Source: Aquifex aeolicus (GTDB taxonomy: Bacteria; Aquificota; Aquificia; Aquificales; Aquificaceae). Taken from it: 6,016 bases of DNA. The position numbers and the translations under genes were made by a program. Shown in pieces: positions 5,196 to 6,016 of this stretch. The notes beneath the pieces were generated by a model. It made no database searches and was not told where the DNA came from. It saw nothing but the letters and a program-made list of their open reading frames with translations. Position 1 is the first letter of the stretch; every line of letters starts with the position of its first letter. The stretch spans positions 1-6,016 of the forward strand of contig DQVZ01000106.1 of the NCBI GenBank assembly GCA_015661465.1. Reading direction: 5' to 3'.

Positions 5196-5989
5196 GAACT
5201 CCTTGCATTTGGTTTGCTTACTACAAATTTAAAACCCAAGTCATAGGCTATTTCTTCTAATTCTTTAAATTCCTCTTCTGTATAGTACTTAACTACGCGA
5301 TGATGCTTGAGTGAAGGCTGATAATACTGTCCTATTACTAGAAAATCACAATCGACTTTTCTCAAGTCTTCCATGGTTTTAATTATTTCTTCTTTATTCT
5401 CTCCAAACCCAACAATTATTGCAGATTTCGTATAAATACTTCTGTCTATTTCTTTACTCCATTTTAAAATTTCCAAGCTTCTTCTGTAGTCGGCTCCTAT
5501 TCTTACTGTAGGATACAATCTAGGCACAGTTTCAATATTGTGATTAAGCACAACCGGTTTTTGAGCTAAAACTATCTCAAGAGCATCCCTATTCCCTCGG
5601 AAGTCAGGAATTAAAACTTCTACCTTTATATCTGGAATATTCTCTTTCAGAACTTTTATACATTTGGCAAAATGTTTAGCTCCTCCATCAGGAAGGTCAT
5701 CCCTCGTTACAGAAGTTATTACAACGTACTTTAATCCTAAGACTTTTACAGCCTCAAGGAGTCTATAGGGTTCTTTTAGGTCTATCTTTTGTGGAAATCC
5801 CTTTTCTACATTACAAAATGCACACCTGCGTGTACAATGGGTTCCCAAAATCATAAAGGTAGCTGTTTTATTACCAAAACATTCCGATATGTTAGGGCAT
5901 CTGGACTCTTCACATACAGTGTGAAGTCTTGTCTTCCTAAGGAGCTTCTTAACTTCATATAGTTCGGAAAACCTGATTACGGGTTTCAT
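5162..5989 (-). CDS. lipA: Lipoyl synthase (radical SAM)
   Basis: LipA inserts two sulfur atoms into protein-bound octanoyl groups, making the lipoyl cofactor of 2-oxoacid dehydrogenases and the glycine cleavage system. The protein is 275 aa, near the lower end for the family. The auxiliary iron-sulfur cluster ligands Cys26, Cys31 and Cys37 form the CX4CX5C pattern, and the radical SAM cluster uses Cys52, Cys56 and Cys59 in [20 protein letters not shown] (around 92-103), [16 protein letters not shown] and the C-terminal RSSY (263-266), which supplies the serine ligand of the auxiliary cluster, are all present. The start is ATG at 5989 with no Shine-Dalgarno sequence; a TAAAAT lies 11 nt upstream. 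Its last codons overlap the convergent ybeY by 34 bp. No lipB or lipoyl-dependent enzyme gene is in the window. Confidence 0.97.
   Translation of the reverse strand: MKPVIRFSELYEVKKLLRKTRLHTVCEESRCPNISECFGNKTATFMILGTHCTRRCAFCNVEKGFPQKIDLKEPYRLLEAVKVLGLKYVVITSVTRDDLPDGGAKHFAKCIKVLKENIPDIKVEVLIPDFRGNRDALEIVLAQKPVVLNHNIETVPRLYPTVRIGADYRRSLEILKWSKEIDRSIYTKSAIIVGFGENKEEIIKTMEDLRKVDCDFLVIGQYYQPSLKHHRVVKYYTEEEFKELEEIAYDLGFKFVVSKPNARSSYKAFESLLST
5182..5211. other. Inverted repeat across the ybeY/lipA tail overlap
   Basis: CAAATGC at 5182-5188 and GCATTTG at 5205-5211 form a perfect 7-bp stem with a 16-nt loop that contains the ybeY stop codon. It sits where the convergent transcripts collide. Neither strand has a following T tract, so it is not a typical intrinsic terminator. 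It could be chance. Confidence 0.3.
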
Positions 5990-6000
5990 GAGTGATAGTT

Positions 6001-6006
6001 ATTTTA
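6001..6006 (-). promoter_or_regulatory. Weak candidate -10 element of lipA
   Basis: TAAAAT on the minus strand lies 11 nt before the lipA ATG at 5989 and would give a leader of about 5 nt. The -35 region lies beyond the window edge, so it cannot be judged. The absence of a Shine-Dalgarno sequence fits the other transcript-opening genes here. Confidence 0.28.
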
Positions 6007-6016
6007 ATACGTCATA

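Noticed and set aside
1..6016. tRNA or rRNA genes, CRISPR repeats, insertion sequences, riboswitches
   Set aside because: Coding genes cover nearly all of the window, and the few gaps (22, 25, 79 and 27 bp) are too short. I saw no regularly spaced repeats or transposase motifs.

Overview
The window is a dense run of bacterial housekeeping genes: nine protein-coding genes, one of them partial, almost no intergenic DNA, and no RNA gene, mobile element or CRISPR array that I can see. The proteins are rich in Glu, Lys, Ile and Val, as in thermophiles. The set includes a branched-chain polyamine synthase (BpsA family), known mainly from hyperthermophilic archaea and a few thermophilic bacteria, and a two-repeat DUF507 protein. 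Together with bacterial gyrB, atpC, ybeY and lipA, this points to a hyperthermophilic bacterium, most likely of the Aquificaceae (Aquifex-like). The lineage is inferred from gene content; no database was consulted.

Layout. Positions 1-381 (minus) hold the N-terminal 127 codons of the DNA gyrase B subunit. Only 22 bp separate it from a divergent plus-strand group: atpC (F1 epsilon subunit, 404-802), a TrmN6-like tRNA adenine-N6 methyltransferase (786-1502) and a DUF507 protein (1528-2079). That group meets tail to tail, with stop codons overlapping, a minus-strand pair: bpsA (2626-3693) followed by an overlapping secreted M23 peptidase gene (2076-2651). A 79-bp divergent spacer leads to the plus-strand pair phoH (3773-4819) and ybeY (4743-5195). 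ybeY overlaps head-on the 3' end of minus-strand lipA (5162-5989).

The genes do not form one pathway. phoH-ybeY is a widely conserved RNA-metabolism pair. atpC and the methyltransferase are probably co-transcribed but functionally unrelated. bpsA probably makes quaternary branched polyamines that stabilise nucleic acids at high temperature. The M23 gene seems to depend on bpsA transcription. No new defence or mobile system is evident.

The most notable structure is in gene organisation. Every adjacent gene pair is overlapping or closely packed. The genes that open a transcript (gyrB, atpC, DUF507, phoH, lipA) have no Shine-Dalgarno sequence and carry -10-like hexamers only 6-12 nt before the ATG, which suggests leaderless or near-leaderless mRNAs. 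In contrast bpsA and the M23 gene have strong GGAGGTGA/GAGGTG sites placed in front of TTG codons. The gyrB/atpC spacer contains two opposed -10 hexamers that overlap by 4 bp, like a symmetric bidirectional promoter.
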